Assembly (NCBI GenBank): GCA_020403045.1
Contig: JADBYK010000084.1
Span: 1-64,000 of the forward strand
Source: Cytophagales bacterium
GTDB taxonomy: Bacteria > Bacteroidota > Bacteroidia > Cytophagales > Cyclobacteriaceae
Direction of reading: 5' to 3'
DNA length: 64,000 nucleotides
The position numbers were made by a program, and so were the translations under genes. The notes beneath the pieces are model-generated. The model made no database searches. It was not told where the DNA came from and saw only the letters and a list, made by a program, of their open reading frames with translations. Positions 45,865-53,737 of this stretch are shown here, piece after piece; within the stretch, counting starts at the first letter, position 1; every line of letters begins with the position of its first letter.

Positions 45865-47100
45865 ATGGATTTAGTTGAAAATGTAAAGGAGGGACTTCGC
45901 TCAATAAAAGCCAACATGCTCCGTTCTGTGCTAACCGCTTTGATCGTAGCGATTGGTATCACCTCTTTGGTTGGGATCCTAACGGCCATTGACGGTATAG
46001 AATATTCCATTTCTGAGAGCTTGTCTTCATTGGGTGCCAATACTTTTGATATTCGTTCAAAATTCAACAGAGGAAACAACCGTGATGGATTGAAGGAGAA
46101 AAACTATTCTCCACTATTGTTAGCTGAAGCACAAAAGTTTATTGATGAGTATTCATATCCTGCCACTATTAGCTTATCGGCACGACTAACGATTCTGGCA
46201 GAAATAAAGCATGGATCTGAAAAAACAAATCCAAATGTAAACGTAACCGGAGTTAATGAAGACTACATGCCGATCAAAGGCCTTAACATTGAAAATGGTC
46301 GTAATTTTTCACGATTTGAAATCCAATATGGTTCGAAAGTGGCCGTGATTGGGTTTCAGTTGGCAAAGACATTGTATGGTGAAAACAAGAACCCGGTAGG
46401 AACTGAGATATCATTTAAAGGCACTCAGTTTAAAGTGATTGGCACGATGGTAGAGAAAGGTGAACTATCAGAAAATAATTTCGACAACATGGTCTTGATT
46501 CCTATTATCGTGGCCAACCAACTGGCGTCCGGGCAGGGCCTAAATTATAGGTTGACGGTTGGTATCCAAGACCCCGATCAAATGGACTATGCCATGGGCG
46601 AGGCCACTGGGTTGATGCGCAAGATTCGGGATGACGATGTTGGTAATGAGAACTCGTTCGATTTAGAAAAGAGCGAGTCGTTGGCGCAGAATTTAGAATC
46701 GATTACATCTGGTCTGCGTTTTGGTGGATTTGGTGTTGGTTTCATTACATTGTTAGGTGCATCTATTGCATTAATGAACATTATGCTGGTCTCGGTTACC
46801 GAGCGTACCCGCGAAGTGGGGGTGAGGAAGGCGTTAGGTGCGACTCCTTTGCGAATCCGTCAGCAATTTGTGATCGAGGCCATTGTTGTTTGTGTTTTGG
46901 GAGGAATAGGAGGGATCATACTTGGCATTCTTATCGGGAATCTCATCTCCCGAGCAATTGGTATTGATACCTTCGTGGTGCCGTGGCTTTGGATGATGGT
47001 CGGTATGGGTATTTGTATTATGGTTGGCCTATTTTCGGGTTGGTATCCGGCAAGCAAGGCGTCAAAACTCGATCCTATTGAGTCGTTGAGGTTTGAGTAG
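45865..47100 (+). CDS. MacB-like ABC transporter permease
   Basis: A 411-residue permease with a MacB-type periplasmic core between helix 1 (about 21-45) and helices 2-4 (about 285-400). The FtsX part begins after residue 275, with RTREVGVRKALGAT as the family mark. No ATPase gene is adjacent, so it must share one from elsewhere. It could export peptides or lipoproteins. Confidence 0.85.
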   Translation: MDLVENVKEGLRSIKANMLRSVLTALIVAIGITSLVGILTAIDGIEYSISESLSSLGANTFDIRSKFNRGNNRDGLKEKNYSPLLLAEAQKFIDEYSYPATISLSARLTILAEIKHGSEKTNPNVNVTGVNEDYMPIKGLNIENGRNFSRFEIQYGSKVAVIGFQLAKTLYGENKNPVGTEISFKGTQFKVIGTMVEKGELSENNFDNMVLIPIIVANQLASGQGLNYRLTVGIQDPDQMDYAMGEATGLMRKIRDDDVGNENSFDLEKSESLAQNLESITSGLRFGGFGVGFITLLGASIALMNIMLVSVTERTREVGVRKALGATPLRIRQQFVIEAIVVCVLGGIGGIILGILIGNLISRAIGIDTFVVPWLWMMVGMGICIMVGLFSGWYPASKASKLDPIESLRFE

Positions 47101-47122
47101 TGGGTGGGCGCTGGCTTTTTAC

Positions 47123-47165
47123 TTTTAGCTTATAGCTTCTAGCTTTTAGTTTCTGGCATCTAGCT
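47123..47165. repeat. TAGCTT-rich imperfect tandem repeat
   Basis: Units such as TTTTAGCTTATAGCTTCTAG and CTTTTAGTTTC repeat with a 7-14 bp rhythm between two convergent genes; the tract reaches into the last codons of the AraC-type gene. It resembles a drifting intergenic repeat. Confidence 0.55.
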
Positions 47166-48056
47166 CTTTCCCATTAAATACTTTTTTGGAGTTACTCCAA
47201 ACTTCTTTTTGAAAGCTGCAATAAAATGACTTGGATTGGTATAGCCAATTTGGTAGGCTACCTCATTGACCTGGTATTTGGCTGAATCTAGTAATATTCG
47301 TGAATGATCGAGTTTATGATCGAGCAAAAAGCCAAAGACAGTGTTACCATAGATTTCTTTGAAGCCTACTTTGAGTTGATAATCGTTCAACCCTACGATC
47401 TTGGCCAGCTCTTTCAACGTAGGCGGTGTATCAATATTTTTCAACAGGTGTTCTTTCACCTGCTTAATTTTTCGAACGGTTTCTTCGTCATTGAGGAACG
47501 GACACGTTTCCGTATTAGGCAGTCGATTTGAAAAATAAAGACTCAAGAGCTCGTAAAATTTCCCTTGGTAAAACAGCTTTTGGGCACTTTCGCTTAGCTG
47601 CGTGCTAAACAATTGGTTGAGTACTAAAAGTATCGCAGAGGGAATATCACGTTCATCATAAAACTTTCGATTGCTATTCTCAGGCCTTAAAAGAGGAAGT
47701 GCATCATGCACAAAAAGCTTGTGCAGACTTTCTAATGAAATCGTCATGAACACCATTTTCGCCTGCGGACTCAGCTGAAGGATAAAAGGCAAATCCTTTT
47801 CGGGATTGTAGAAGAAATAGTTTTTACCTTTTACAATCTCTCGAGTGTATTGCGGGCCAAAAGCGAACGCTGCGTTGCCTTCCAGACAAAAATAAAAGTG
47901 GATAATGCCTTTTTGAATGAGACTATCCATGCTCACCATTTCCGGGGTTCTGTTTTCGGAGAAGGAAAGTGAGAGATCTTCTTTCTCAAACAAAACCGAT
48001 AAACTTCCTTTTTGGGTATTTTTTTCCATTACTGCCGGTTTGCCGTGATCAATCAT
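47160..48056 (-). CDS. AraC-family transcriptional regulator
   Basis: A 298-residue regulator. The C-terminal 100 residues hold two helix-turn-helix units (LKELAKIVGLNDYQLKVGFK; VNEVAYQIGYTNPSHFIAAF), ending with the family's KKFGVTPKKYL. The N-terminal sensor domain is not recognised. It lies divergent to the heme-type receptor gene, with an inverted repeat in between, so it probably controls that locus; PchR-type regulators of iron uptake have the same layout. Confidence 0.88.
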   Translation of the reverse strand: MIDHGKPAVMEKNTQKGSLSVLFEKEDLSLSFSENRTPEMVSMDSLIQKGIIHFYFCLEGNAAFAFGPQYTREIVKGKNYFFYNPEKDLPFILQLSPQAKMVFMTISLESLHKLFVHDALPLLRPENSNRKFYDERDIPSAILLVLNQLFSTQLSESAQKLFYQGKFYELLSLYFSNRLPNTETCPFLNDEETVRKIKQVKEHLLKNIDTPPTLKELAKIVGLNDYQLKVGFKEIYGNTVFGFLLDHKLDHSRILLDSAKYQVNEVAYQIGYTNPSHFIAAFKKKFGVTPKKYLMGKS

Positions 48057-48064
48057 AAGCTAAA

Positions 48065-48078
48065 ATGACGGAAGTCAT
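48065..48078. promoter_or_regulatory. Inverted repeat, possible operator
   Basis: ATGAC (48065-48069) and GTCAT (48074-48078) are separated by GGAA, forming a perfect dyad 9 bp upstream of the AraC-type gene start. It is a candidate binding site for that regulator or another repressor controlling the divergent region. Confidence 0.4.
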
Positions 48079-48208
48079 GTTTATTGGATAGCGTCAATTC
48101 AAATACTTTGACAAAAGTACCATTATTTAGTAATTTGATCCTCCGCGGCATTAATTATACTTTTTTGGGTATTTTTTGGCGTTTGAGCCGGTCATATTTG
48201 CGACCTTA

Positions 48209-50386
48209 ATGAAGAAAGTGTTTGTCAGGTTTGGGTTGATGTTGTTTGCTAACACAGCAGCAATCATTAGTGTTTTTGCGCAAACTTCTACACCAGTCGA
48301 TTCTCTAAAGGAGCTACAACTAGAAGAAGTAGTCGTAACGGGCACTCGATCGGAAAGGACTTTGGGTGCTTTGCCAATGCCAGTGACCTTGCTGAAAGCC
48401 GATTTGATAAAATCAATGGGCTCAGTCAGGCTTAATGATGTGCTTACCGAGCAAACAGGGATAGTGATTGTTCCCCAAATTAACGGCCAGGGAAGTGGAA
48501 TTCAATTACAGGGATTGGATCCCGCTTACACACTTATTTTAGTGGACAGCGAGCCGATCATTGGCAGATATACTGGCACATTGGAATTATCGCGGTTGGC
48601 TGTCGGCAATATCAAGCAAGTAGAGATCATCAAAGGGCCCTCATCAAGTTTATATGGATCTGATGCATTGGCAGGCGTTATTAACATCATTACTGAAAGG
48701 CCCTCTTCCAATCAGGGAAACCTCAATGTTCGGTATGGCACAAACAATACACTTGATTTAAATGCAAGCGGAAGCTTGATTGGAAAAAATGTGGGCGTTT
48801 ATCTATTTGGTAATCGATACAGTACAGATGGTTATGATCTGAGCCCGGAGAATTTTGGTAAGACCGTTTCTCCTTTCAGAAATTTTACATTAGGCACCAA
48901 AGTAACTTATCGCTTGGGTTCACGAACCGACTTTAGTGTGGGCGGCCGCTACTTCGATGAAAAACAAGATTTGAACTTTGATGTATTGTCCAATGGAATC
49001 TCCACTCGCACCTATGGCGAAGGAAAAGTTTTGGATTGGAATCTAAATCCTGTTATCACTCATCGATTCTCAAATAAGTTGAAAGGGACGGGGCGCTTCT
49101 ATACAACCGAGTATTCGACAAACACATTTTTGAAAAAGCAAAGCAACGACAGCCTAACATACCGCGATAATTTTCGGCAGGCATTTACTCGCTATGAAGC
49201 GATGGGCGAATACTTTTTTAATGAGAAACACATCGTTACCTTAGGTGCAGGGCATATCCAGGAAGCCGTTTCCACTTCGCGCTACAATGATCAATTGGAA
49301 AGACTGCAGCAAACCGACTACGTTTTTGCACAGCATGAGTGGACTCCTTACCAACCACTAGTGATGATTGCCGGTGTGCGTTATGATCGCAATTCCATTT
49401 ATGGTGATCAGCTCAGCCCAAAGTTTTCTATGCGTTTTGAGTTAAACAAAAAAATTTCTTTCCGCGGATCAATTGGTGTCGGTTTTAAAGCCCCGGATTT
49501 CAGACAGTTGTATTTCAATTTTAATAATCAAGCCGGAGGTGGATACAGTGTTTTGGGAACGGAGGTGATAAAAGACAAGCTAGGCGAATTTCAAGCACAA
49601 GGATTAATTCAATCCTATCTTTTTGATCCTTCGTTGTTAGGAAAGTTGAAAGCCGAATCTTCGGTGGCGATTAATATTGGCGGTAGAGCCGAAGTGTTGC
49701 CAAAGTTGAGTTTAGACTATAATTTTTTTCGAAACGAAGTCGATAACTTGATAGAGACACAGTTGGTGGCCATTAATACTTCAGGACAAAGCATCTATAG
49801 TTTTCGGAATATACAGCGTGCGTTGATGCAAGGAATAGAGGCAGATTTGTCTTACCCAATTAATAGTTTTTTCTCGGTATCCCTAGGCTATCAGCTCTTG
49901 TTTGCAAAAGATCGAGATGTGTCAGAGGCGGTTGATCGCGGATTGGTTTTTTGGCGGGACCCCAATACTTTAGTAACCCAACGGCTCAAACCAAGTGAAT
50001 ATTTTGGCTTATACAATCGCTCTCGTCATACGGGCAATTTCAAAATATTTTATCGCAATAATGAAACAGGGTTAGATGCCACCTTGCGCGTTGTTTACCG
50101 AGGCAAATTTGGCTTAGGAGGTATCAATGGAAATATACAAGGAGAAACGATTGCGCCATCCGATCGCAATAGCAATGGTGTGTTGGATGATTACGATCAG
50201 TTTGTGAATGGCTACGCTCTCATAAATACCGCTATTGCAAAGTCAGTAAAGTCATTTCGGTTTCAGGTCGGCATTGACAACCTTTTTGATTATACCGATC
50301 CTGTCAATATTCCGAATTTACCGGGTAGACTTATTTACCTGAGTGCCGGCTACACTTTTAAAAATCATTCATCTAAAAATCAATAA
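48209..50386 (+). CDS. TonB-dependent receptor, HmuR-type
   Basis: A 725-residue outer-membrane receptor. Signal peptide MKKVFVRFGLMLFANTAA, plug from about residue 35 (LEEVVVTGTRSERTLGALPMP) and a barrel ending in a typical aromatic residue region (LIYLSAGYTF). The plug lacks the CarboxypepD domain. The adjacent hmuY gene supports heme as substrate. The ATG at 48209 gives a clean signal; 8 bp upstream is CATATTTG, a near -7 box. Confidence 0.88.
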   Translation: MKKVFVRFGLMLFANTAAIISVFAQTSTPVDSLKELQLEEVVVTGTRSERTLGALPMPVTLLKADLIKSMGSVRLNDVLTEQTGIVIVPQINGQGSGIQLQGLDPAYTLILVDSEPIIGRYTGTLELSRLAVGNIKQVEIIKGPSSSLYGSDALAGVINIITERPSSNQGNLNVRYGTNNTLDLNASGSLIGKNVGVYLFGNRYSTDGYDLSPENFGKTVSPFRNFTLGTKVTYRLGSRTDFSVGGRYFDEKQDLNFDVLSNGISTRTYGEGKVLDWNLNPVITHRFSNKLKGTGRFYTTEYSTNTFLKKQSNDSLTYRDNFRQAFTRYEAMGEYFFNEKHIVTLGAGHIQEAVSTSRYNDQLERLQQTDYVFAQHEWTPYQPLVMIAGVRYDRNSIYGDQLSPKFSMRFELNKKISFRGSIGVGFKAPDFRQLYFNFNNQAGGGYSVLGTEVIKDKLGEFQAQGLIQSYLFDPSLLGKLKAESSVAINIGGRAEVLPKLSLDYNFFRNEVDNLIETQLVAINTSGQSIYSFRNIQRALMQGIEADLSYPINSFFSVSLGYQLLFAKDRDVSEAVDRGLVFWRDPNTLVTQRLKPSEYFGLYNRSRHTGNFKIFYRNNETGLDATLRVVYRGKFGLGGINGNIQGETIAPSDRNSNGVLDDYDQFVNGYALINTAIAKSVKSFRFQVGIDNLFDYTDPVNIPNLPGRLIYLSAGYTFKNHSSKNQ

Positions 50387-50395
50387 TTATTTACT

Positions 50396-51070
50396 ATGAA
50401 AATGTCTAAATCAATTCTCTCTGTTTTCGTTTTATGCGTTGTGGGTTCTTTATTCTCTTGTTCAAACAACGATCCGGCACCGGTCGCGTTGTCTGCTATA
50501 ATTTTTAAAGATCTGAATGCCGATTACGCACCTCTTGTATTTGGAAGCCCAACTGCTCCGCCAACACGTCCGGCAGAGAAAAAGAAGTATACATTTTTTA
50601 GTTTTAAAACTGGGCAGATCGTTGCCAACGCAGATAGCGCAACCTTAAAGTGGGACATTGGGTTCAGATCTACATCCATCATTTTTAACGGAGGCACTAG
50701 CGGACCTGGCGCAGCTGGGGCAATAGTTCAACAAGGACTTTTTGATGAGATAAAGGAAGCGCCCATTTCTGGTTACGTGCTTGACAATAAGACAAACAAT
50801 CAATTCGCGGTCTCTAGCGCACCATTCGTTGCCGGTGTTTCTACCACGACAAATAATTGGTGGCTCAATTCTGGAACACAGACATCAACTATTGTGTCGC
50901 CAATTGCAGGAAAGGTCATTATTGTAAAAACAGCGGATGGCCGCTATGCTAAAATGGAGATACTGAGCTACTACAAGGGTGCTCCCGCAAACGTGAATAA
51001 CCTTACTGATTTAGATCGCTATTATACATTCAAGTATGTCTATCAACCAGGAAACTCAAATAGTTTTTAG
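50396..51070 (+). CDS. HmuY-family heme-binding lipoprotein
   Basis: A 224-residue lipoprotein with Cys22 in SLFSCSNN, followed by a HmuY-like beta-rich domain with KKKYTFFSFKTGQIV and TTNNWWLNSG. HmuY proteins take heme from host or environmental hemoproteins and pass it to HmuR. It lies 9 bp after the receptor gene. The heme ligands cannot be confirmed from sequence alone. Confidence 0.82.
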   Translation: MKMSKSILSVFVLCVVGSLFSCSNNDPAPVALSAIIFKDLNADYAPLVFGSPTAPPTRPAEKKKYTFFSFKTGQIVANADSATLKWDIGFRSTSIIFNGGTSGPGAAGAIVQQGLFDEIKEAPISGYVLDNKTNNQFAVSSAPFVAGVSTTTNNWWLNSGTQTSTIVSPIAGKVIIVKTADGRYAKMEILSYYKGAPANVNNLTDLDRYYTFKYVYQPGNSNSF

Positions 51071-51122
51071 TAGTTAACTTAAAAATGCCACGGTCATACG
51101 GGGTGTGTTATTTAATAGTTCT

Positions 51123-51425
51123 ATGAAGTTTAGAATAAAGCTACTGCGGTTTGTAGGAATCACTGAAGGCATTTCGTTTTTGATCTTGTTGCTAATTGCG
51201 ATGCCACTAAAGTATTTTTTTGGCTGGCCCTTCGCAGTGAAAGTAGTAGGTTGGGTACATGGAATTTTGTTTGTGGCTTACATCGCTGCAGTACTATTGG
51301 CCATCAGGGCGATGAAATGGAGTTGGTTTTCTGTTGGGGTTGCACTGGCGGCTTCCTTGGTGCCGATAGGTACGTTTATATTAGATAGATCATGGAAAAG
51401 GAGAGAGAATGAGTTAGCTGGATAA
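51123..51425 (+). CDS. DUF3817 membrane protein
   Basis: A 100-residue protein with three transmembrane helices and the DUF3817 marks FVGITEGISFL at residues 9-19 and VGWVHGILFVAYIA near residue 41-54. Function unknown. It follows the heme genes on the same strand by about 50 bp. ATG 51123 is preferred to a GTG at 51105. Confidence 0.8.
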   Translation: MKFRIKLLRFVGITEGISFLILLLIAMPLKYFFGWPFAVKVVGWVHGILFVAYIAAVLLAIRAMKWSWFSVGVALAASLVPIGTFILDRSWKRRENELAG

Positions 51426-51437
51426 TTTGAATCTGTG

Positions 51438-51470
51438 TTTGGCCGATTATCCTACAAACTGTTACATTTG
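51438..51470 (+). promoter_or_regulatory. Promoter of the tRNA-Met gene
   Basis: TTTG at 51438-51441 and TACATTTG at 51463-51470 are separated by 21 bp, a full match to the Bacteroidota -33/-7 consensus. The tRNA begins 19 bp after the -7 box. Confidence 0.8.
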
Positions 51471-51489
51471 CACTCTGTTTTAATAAAAC

Positions 51490-51563
51490 GGGCCCTTAGC
51501 TCAGCTGGTTAGAGCATCAGACTCATAATCTGAGGGTCGCTGGATCGTTCCCAGCAGGGCCCA
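51490..51563 (+). tRNA. tRNA-Met (CAT)
   Basis: A 74-nt cloverleaf. The acceptor stem GGGCCCT pairs with AGGGCCC; D-arm GCTC/GAGC; anticodon stem TCAGA/TCTGA with loop CTCATAA and anticodon CAT at 51524-51526; variable loop GGGTC; T-arm GCTGG/CCAGC; discriminator A, and CCA is not encoded. The T-loop is ATCGTTC, with A and T where T54 and A58 normally stand. Elongator Met is favoured, though tRNA-Ile2 (lysidine-modified CAT) is possible. Confidence 0.9.
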
Positions 51564-51589
51564 CTTTTCCTGTCAGACAAGACTGTAAA

Positions 51590-51898
51590 ATGTCCGGTTG
51601 CTACATTCTCTACAGTCAGCATTTGAAACGCTTCTATATTGGAGCAATTCATGATGATTTAGACTCCAGAATAAAAAAACATAACGAGGGCACCAATGGA
51701 ATTACTAAGTTCACAGCGAAGGCAACGGATTGGCAATTATATCTTTTTATTGCATGTGAAACATACGCCCAAGCGATTTGCATTGAGCGGCATATAAAAC
51801 GGATGAAAAGTTCAGTTTATATAAGGAATCTAACAATGCATCAAGAGATTGTCGATAATTTAAAATTGAAATGCAAGAGCGTCAGACTCCCCCGATAG
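51590..51898 (+). CDS. GIY-YIG nuclease family protein
   Basis: A 102-residue protein of the UPF0213/YhbQ-like GIY-YIG type. The catalytic framework is intact: Tyr5 (CYILYS), Tyr16 in FYIG, Arg27 and His31 in DSRIKKHN, Glu66 in IERHIKRMKS. ATG start 27 bp after the tRNA 3' end. The last residues (SVRLPR) are translated from the tRNA remnant, and the TAG stop lies inside the inserted palindrome. Related proteins are standalone DNA nucleases; the position between tRNA copies suggests a homing function. Confidence 0.88.
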   Translation: MSGCYILYSQHLKRFYIGAIHDDLDSRIKKHNEGTNGITKFTAKATDWQLYLFIACETYAQAICIERHIKRMKSSVYIRNLTMHQEIVDNLKLKCKSVRLPR

Positions 51899-51942
51899 CT
51901 ATCGGGGCTGAAGGGTCGCTGGATCGTTCCCAGCAGGGCCCA
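51876..51942 (+). pseudogene. Truncated tRNA-Met remnant
   Basis: The remnant starts at the D-stem (AGAGC) and runs to the 3' end of the tRNA-Met, but the acceptor 5' half and D-loop are missing. The anticodon loop and the start of the 3' stem (ATAAT) are replaced by an 18-bp palindrome, and one extra A follows CTGA. From GGGTC onward it is identical to the intact gene. Confidence 0.85.
51890..51907. repeat. Palindromic repeat inside tRNA remnant
   Basis: CCCCGATAGCTATCGGGG, a perfect 18-bp palindrome, sits between the two halves of the anticodon stem of the tRNA remnant. Its 16-bp core equals the palindrome at 1701-1718. It supplies the stop codon of the GIY-YIG gene. Confidence 0.8.
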
Positions 51943-51972
51943 CTTTTAAATTCCTTTTCGAAAGGAGCACTT

Positions 51973-52602
51973 GTGCCAGCCAATTCATCCTTTAAGAATG
52001 TTATTTTCGATTTGGGTGGCGTCATTCTCGGCTTAGATGTAAACCAGACTTACCGTCAATTTGCGAAACTCAGCGGAAAAACGGTCGATCATTTGAAGGC
52101 CAAAGCTGCAAACGTTACATTTTTTGAAGATTTTGAACGAGGACGTATTTCAGATACAGCCTTTAGAGACCAGTTAAGATTGTTTTTGGAAATTGACTTG
52201 TCAGACGAACAAATTGACAACGGTTGGAACGCTATGTTACTTGATTTGTCCGTTGCCCGTCTTGATCTGCTAAAAAAGATTGGGCTAAAATTTCGGATTT
52301 TTTTGCTGAGCAACACAAACAACATTCACCTTCAGGCATTTAATGGTATTGTCCGTACTGCTATTGGCGATCAGCTGTTTGGCAACTACTTTGAGAAAGA
52401 TTATTACTCGCACTTTTTGGGCATGCGCAAGCCGGATCGGGAAATTTTTCAATACGTTTTGCACCAGAATGGTTTGAAAGCGGAAGAAACTCTTTTTTTG
52501 GACGACAGCGTTCTTAACTTGCAAGGTGCAGCAACCTTAGGCATCCAAACTCTTCACATTCAACACCCCGATCAACTATTTTCCCTTTTTAATGAAGCAT
52601 AG
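51973..52602 (+). CDS. HAD-superfamily hydrolase
   Basis: A 209-residue phosphatase of the HAD IA type: motif I IFDLGGVILG (Asp13), motif II LLSNTN, motif III Lys in GMRKPDREIF, motif IV FLDDS. The second Asp of motif I is replaced by Gly, as in related YihX-type proteins. I chose GTG 51973, preceded by AAAGGAG at 51961-51967, because the longest frame starts inside the tRNA remnant and would translate 34 tRNA-derived or linker residues. The end overlaps the protease gene by 11 bp. Confidence 0.85.
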   Translation: MPANSSFKNVIFDLGGVILGLDVNQTYRQFAKLSGKTVDHLKAKAANVTFFEDFERGRISDTAFRDQLRLFLEIDLSDEQIDNGWNAMLLDLSVARLDLLKKIGLKFRIFLLSNTNNIHLQAFNGIVRTAIGDQLFGNYFEKDYYSHFLGMRKPDREIFQYVLHQNGLKAEETLFLDDSVLNLQGAATLGIQTLHIQHPDQLFSLFNEA

Positions 52603-53737
52603 TTTTAAAGAATATCTTTTACATGGCGGCTTATTTATCGTCACGTTTATCACCACTACCATGGCGGGTGCCGAGTGGACGAATGGAAAATCAATTCTAG
52701 CTGATTCTTACACTTGGGCAGATTTTGCGAGCGGACTACCGTATTCAATTTGTTTCCTGATGATATTGACGGCTCATGAATTTGGGCATTATTTCGTAGC
52801 GGTCTTCTACCGCGTTAGAACCACCCTGCCTTTTTACATTCCACTTCCACCGGTCTCGTTAATGCTTGGCACATTGGGTGCCGTCATTCGTATCAAAAGC
52901 CCTATACGGTCTACGAAAGAAAATTTTGATATTGGTGTTGCCGGACCGTTGGCCGGGTTTGTTGTGTCCGTTGGTTTTTTGATATATGGATTCACCCATT
53001 TACCGCCACCCGAATACATTTTTCAATTTCATCCGGAGTATGAGCAGTATGGACTTGAGTATGCTAGCTATGTTTATACGGCTCAGTTTATGCCGCCCGG
53101 TTCAGTCGACATAATCATTGGTAAAAATTTGCTCTTTCTTTTTTTTGAAAATGTTTTTTCTGACCCCACTCGTTTACCCAACGTGCATGAGATCATTCAT
53201 TATCCGTTTTTGTTTGCCGGCTTCCTGTCACTAATTTTTACAAGCATCAATTTACTTCCCATAGGGCAATTGGATGGTGGGCACGTACTCTACGGATTGG
53301 TGGGTAGAAAGAATCACAAAATTATTGCTTCTGTTATTTTCATAGCCTTTCTTTTTTATGCAGGTATCGGTTTCATTTCACCTTTTGAGCCGCTTGATAA
53401 ATTGATATATGAAATTCCCCTCTTTGTCGCATTTTTATTTTTTGCGTTGAAAGGGATGGGGCTAAGCACTCAAGATAATGTGCTGGCCGCGCTGGCCATT
53501 TTCACTGCTCAATACCTGATCGCTACTCTTTTCCCGCACGCACAAGGCTATTCGGGCTGGTTGTTGTTTGCGTTTATCATTGGGCGGTTCATAGGCATCC
53601 AACATCCACCCTGTGAGATAGAAGAGCCGCTCTCAACTGAGCGGGTTGTTATTGGCTGGTTAGCGTTGGTGATTTTTGTGCTGTGCTTTACGCCACAACC
53701 CATTCAGTTGATTGAACACGTTATGGTGCAACCATAA
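52592..53737 (+). CDS. Site-2 protease family (M50) membrane protein
   Basis: A 381-residue polytopic membrane protein with the zinc motif HEFGH at 62-66 and the second half LDGGH at 227-231 in LLPIGQLDGGH. M50 proteases cut substrates inside the membrane; targets are often anti-sigma factors or signal proteins. No PDZ domain is visible. The ATG overlaps the HAD gene, and the 3' end overlaps the convergent T9SS gene by 17 bp. Confidence 0.88.
   Translation: MKHSFKEYLLHGGLFIVTFITTTMAGAEWTNGKSILADSYTWADFASGLPYSICFLMILTAHEFGHYFVAVFYRVRTTLPFYIPLPPVSLMLGTLGAVIRIKSPIRSTKENFDIGVAGPLAGFVVSVGFLIYGFTHLPPPEYIFQFHPEYEQYGLEYASYVYTAQFMPPGSVDIIIGKNLLFLFFENVFSDPTRLPNVHEIIHYPFLFAGFLSLIFTSINLLPIGQLDGGHVLYGLVGRKNHKIIASVIFIAFLFYAGIGFISPFEPLDKLIYEIPLFVAFLFFALKGMGLSTQDNVLAALAIFTAQYLIATLFPHAQGYSGWLLFAFIIGRFIGIQHPPCEIEEPLSTERVVIGWLALVIFVLCFTPQPIQLIEHVMVQP

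Larger units (their letters stand above)
51511..51942 (+). mobile_element. Putative tRNA-associated GIY-YIG mobile unit
   Basis: About 365 bp lie between two copies of the tRNA-Met 3' part, from AGAGC at 51511 to AGAGC at 51876. A 35-bp stretch (51534-51568 and 51913-51947) is identical in both and includes the tRNA 3' end and five bases beyond. The enclosed DNA codes only for a GIY-YIG nuclease. This is the layout expected after a nuclease-encoding unit inserted into the tRNA gene, restoring a full tRNA upstream and leaving the old 3' part downstream. No integrase or other mobility gene is present. Confidence 0.6.

Noticed and set aside
51876-51942. Second functional tRNA-Met
   Set aside because: The 5' acceptor strand and D-loop are missing and the anticodon loop is replaced by a palindrome, so it cannot fold as a tRNA.
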